Made by a program: the position numbers and the translations under genes. Below are positions 62,681 to 64,000 of a stretch of 64,000 nucleotides of DNA, in pieces. The number at the start of each line of letters is the position of its first letter. The stretch's first letter is position 1. Source of the stretch: Solimonas terrae (lineage in GTDB: Bacteria > Pseudomonadota > Gammaproteobacteria > Nevskiales > Nevskiaceae); contig NZ_JAAMOW010000001.1 in the NCBI RefSeq assembly GCF_011067135.1, forward strand, positions 682,001 to 746,000, read 5' to 3'. The notes beneath the pieces were generated by a model. It was given only the letters and a program-made list of their open reading frames with translations, had not been told where the DNA came from and did no database searches.

Positions 62681-63025
62681 ATGCGCGGCATGAGCGCGAT
62701 CAGCCCGTGGGTCCTGATGATCTTCGCCATCGGCTCGGAGATTGCGGGCACCTCGTTCCTCAAGCTCGCGAACGGCTTCGAGCGGCCCTGGGCCTGGCTC
62801 GGCGTCGGCGGCGGCTTCGGCATCGCGCTGTTCCTGCTGTCGGTGCTGCTCGAGAAGATGGACGTCAGCGTGGTCTACGCGATCTGGAGCGGCGCCGCGA
62901 TCGCCCTGATCGCGGTGGTCGGCGTCGTGGTGTTTCACGAACAGATGAGCTGGACCCGCGCGGCGGGGCTGCTGGCAACCGTCATCGGCATCGTCCTGCT
63001 GCAGCTCAGCACCCGCACCGCCTGA
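62681..63025 (+). CDS. Small multidrug resistance (SMR) transporter
   Basis: A 114-residue four-helix proton-driven exporter. Helix 1 has the essential Glu in FAIGSEIAGTSFLKLANGFE, the equivalent of Glu14 in EmrE. Helix 3 has VYAIWSGAAIALIAVVGVVV and helix 4 LLATVIGIVLLQLS. ATG 62690 is an alternative start. Paired SMR subunits are common but only one gene is here. Substrate is likely a quaternary or lipophilic cation; it may export products or toxins from the neighbouring pathway. Confidence 0.92.
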   Translation: MRGMSAISPWVLMIFAIGSEIAGTSFLKLANGFERPWAWLGVGGGFGIALFLLSVLLEKMDVSVVYAIWSGAAIALIAVVGVVVFHEQMSWTRAAGLLATVIGIVLLQLSTRTA

Positions 63026-63046
63026 GCGAACCCGGAACCGAAACCC

Positions 63047-64000
63047 GTGTCGATCTCCGCCGGCATGCCCCCGCCCTACGCAGGCCCGACGTTCCGCAAG
63101 GTCGAACAGATCGACTGGCCGGACTTCACGCGCAGCGGCGCGTTGCTCGGCAGGCGCACGCGCCCGCTGCTGATCAAGGGCGCGATCCGGCACTGGCCGG
63201 CGACCGAGCGCTGGACCTTCGAACGACTCGCACAGCTGCGCCGTGCCGACGGCTCCGAAGTCACGACCCGATTCCAGATCGGCATCGCAGAGCAAGGCGA
63301 GTCGCGCCAGGACCTGATTCAACCGATCGCGCCCTACCTGCTGGCGCTGGCACGCAAGCAGCGCGAAGCCTTTGCCGCCGGCGATGACCAGCTCGGCCTG
63401 CTGAGCGCCGAGCAGCACGCGCATCTCTCGCCGACCGAGCGCTTCCGGCTGGACTGGTCGTACATGAAGATGCTGCCGCGCGATCAGCCGTACATCTCGG
63501 TGTGGCACATCCTCAAGGAGTTCCCGCAGCTGTGGGTCGACTTCCCGGTGAAGTCGTTGTGGAAGGGCACGCGCTGGGACTGGGGTTACACCTTCCTCGG
63601 CCCCGGCAAATCGGTGACCGGATTCCACTTCGACTACCCGACCAATCTGTTCTGCCAGGTCAGCGGCGCCAAGGAATTCCTGCTGTTTCCGCCCGATCAG
63701 AACGCCTACATGGCACCGTCCAGCAAGTACGACTGGGGCGGCAGGATGAGCCACGTCGACATCACCCGGCTCGATGAGCAGCCGCAGATCGCGGCGACGT
63801 TCGCACGCGCGTGCGGCCTGTATGCGCGCGTCGAGTCCGGCGATGCGCTGTTCGTGCCCAGACGCACCTGGCACGCGGTGGTCTCGTCCGTGCCGTCGGT
63901 GAGTCTCGCAGTATTCGGGATGACACCATGGCAACTGCTGGTTGACGGCGTGCCGTCGGTCGCACTCGCCGGGCTGCACGCAGCGGGCCTGTACGGCCGC
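63047..64000 (+). CDS. JmjC/cupin_8-type 2-oxoglutarate Fe(II) oxygenase, runs off the window
   Basis: A frame of 318 codons that is still open at the last base, so the C-terminus is missing. The Fe ligands are H194 and D196 in GFHFDYP, with H276 in RRTWHAVV completing the His-x-Asp...His triad. Lys209 (GAKEFLLFPPDQ) is placed to bind 2-oxoglutarate. The cupin_8 family hydroxylates proteins or small molecules. GTG at 63047 starts 21 bp after the SMR stop; ATG 63065 is an alternative. Whether it modifies a small molecule of the nearby system or a protein is unknown. Confidence 0.85.
   Translation, partial: MSISAGMPPPYAGPTFRKVEQIDWPDFTRSGALLGRRTRPLLIKGAIRHWPATERWTFERLAQLRRADGSEVTTRFQIGIAEQGESRQDLIQPIAPYLLALARKQREAFAAGDDQLGLLSAEQHAHLSPTERFRLDWSYMKMLPRDQPYISVWHILKEFPQLWVDFPVKSLWKGTRWDWGYTFLGPGKSVTGFHFDYPTNLFCQVSGAKEFLLFPPDQNAYMAPSSKYDWGGRMSHVDITRLDEQPQIAATFARACGLYARVESGDALFVPRRTWHAVVSSVPSVSLAVFGMTPWQLLVDGVPSVALAGLHAAGLYGR

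Overview
The window is high-GC, densely coded DNA from a Gram-negative bacterium. Its housekeeping gene orders (ffh..rpsP-rimM-trmD-rplS, rpsF-rpsR-rplI-dnaB-alr, ypjD-yfjD, rnr near rlmB, phoB-phoR) are those of Gammaproteobacteria. The cholesterol-oxidase-like GMC enzyme, the DUF1302/DUF1329 pair and the many glutathione-transferase-fold proteins suggest a Nevskiales/Solimonadaceae-like organism. That placement is inference. No insertion sequence, phage, CRISPR array or rRNA operon was seen.

Layout. 1-5.2 kb: tail of a GMC oxidoreductase, an epoxide-hydrolase-like enzyme, ilvD with a divergent LysR regulator, tRNA-Arg(TCT) and a lipoprotein. 5.4-16.4 kb: a cellulose synthesis operon, bcsD - proline-rich BcsP/R-like protein - bcsA - bcsB - bcsZ - bcsC - small periplasmic TPR protein, with no bcsQ. 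A histidine-rich exported protein follows. 16.9-24 kb: greB, phoB-phoR behind a three-repeat Pho box, trxB, a GST, an NlpC/P60 lipoprotein, and htpG behind a sigma32-like promoter. 24.1-27.8 kb: a four-gene TetR/membrane-fusion/ABC export operon resembling E. coli cecR-ybhGFSR but reduced. 28-36.3 kb: rplS-trmD-rimM-rpsP, a TlpA-like redoxin, ffh, a cyclic-nucleotide-phosphodiesterase-like hydrolase, ypjD, yfjD and radA. 36.4-40.6 kb: a three-gene Ser/Thr phosphorylation module (CHASE2 kinase, PP2C phosphatase, FHA protein). 40.6-49.2 kb: a small exported protein, alr-dnaB, rplI-rpsR-rpsF with a structured leader, rlmB, glsB-like, an OmpA lipoprotein, rnr and tRNA-Leu(CAG).

49.3-64 kb is the accessory part and the most interesting. 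It holds a TonB-dependent receptor, a TetR regulator, a divergent DUF1329/DUF1302 pair, a tightly overlapped five-gene operon (a nu-class-like GST, a four-helix membrane protein and three large GST-fold paralogues), a divergent tandem kappa-GST/DsbA-like protein, an SMR transporter and a JmjC/cupin oxygenase that runs off the window. Two near-identical 15-bp palindromes (54251-54265 and 61061-61075) sit in the two divergent promoter regions. They tie these genes into one probable regulon. I read it as a candidate uptake and glutathione- or thiol-dependent processing system for an unknown hydrophobic compound. The substrate and chemistry cannot be read from sequence.
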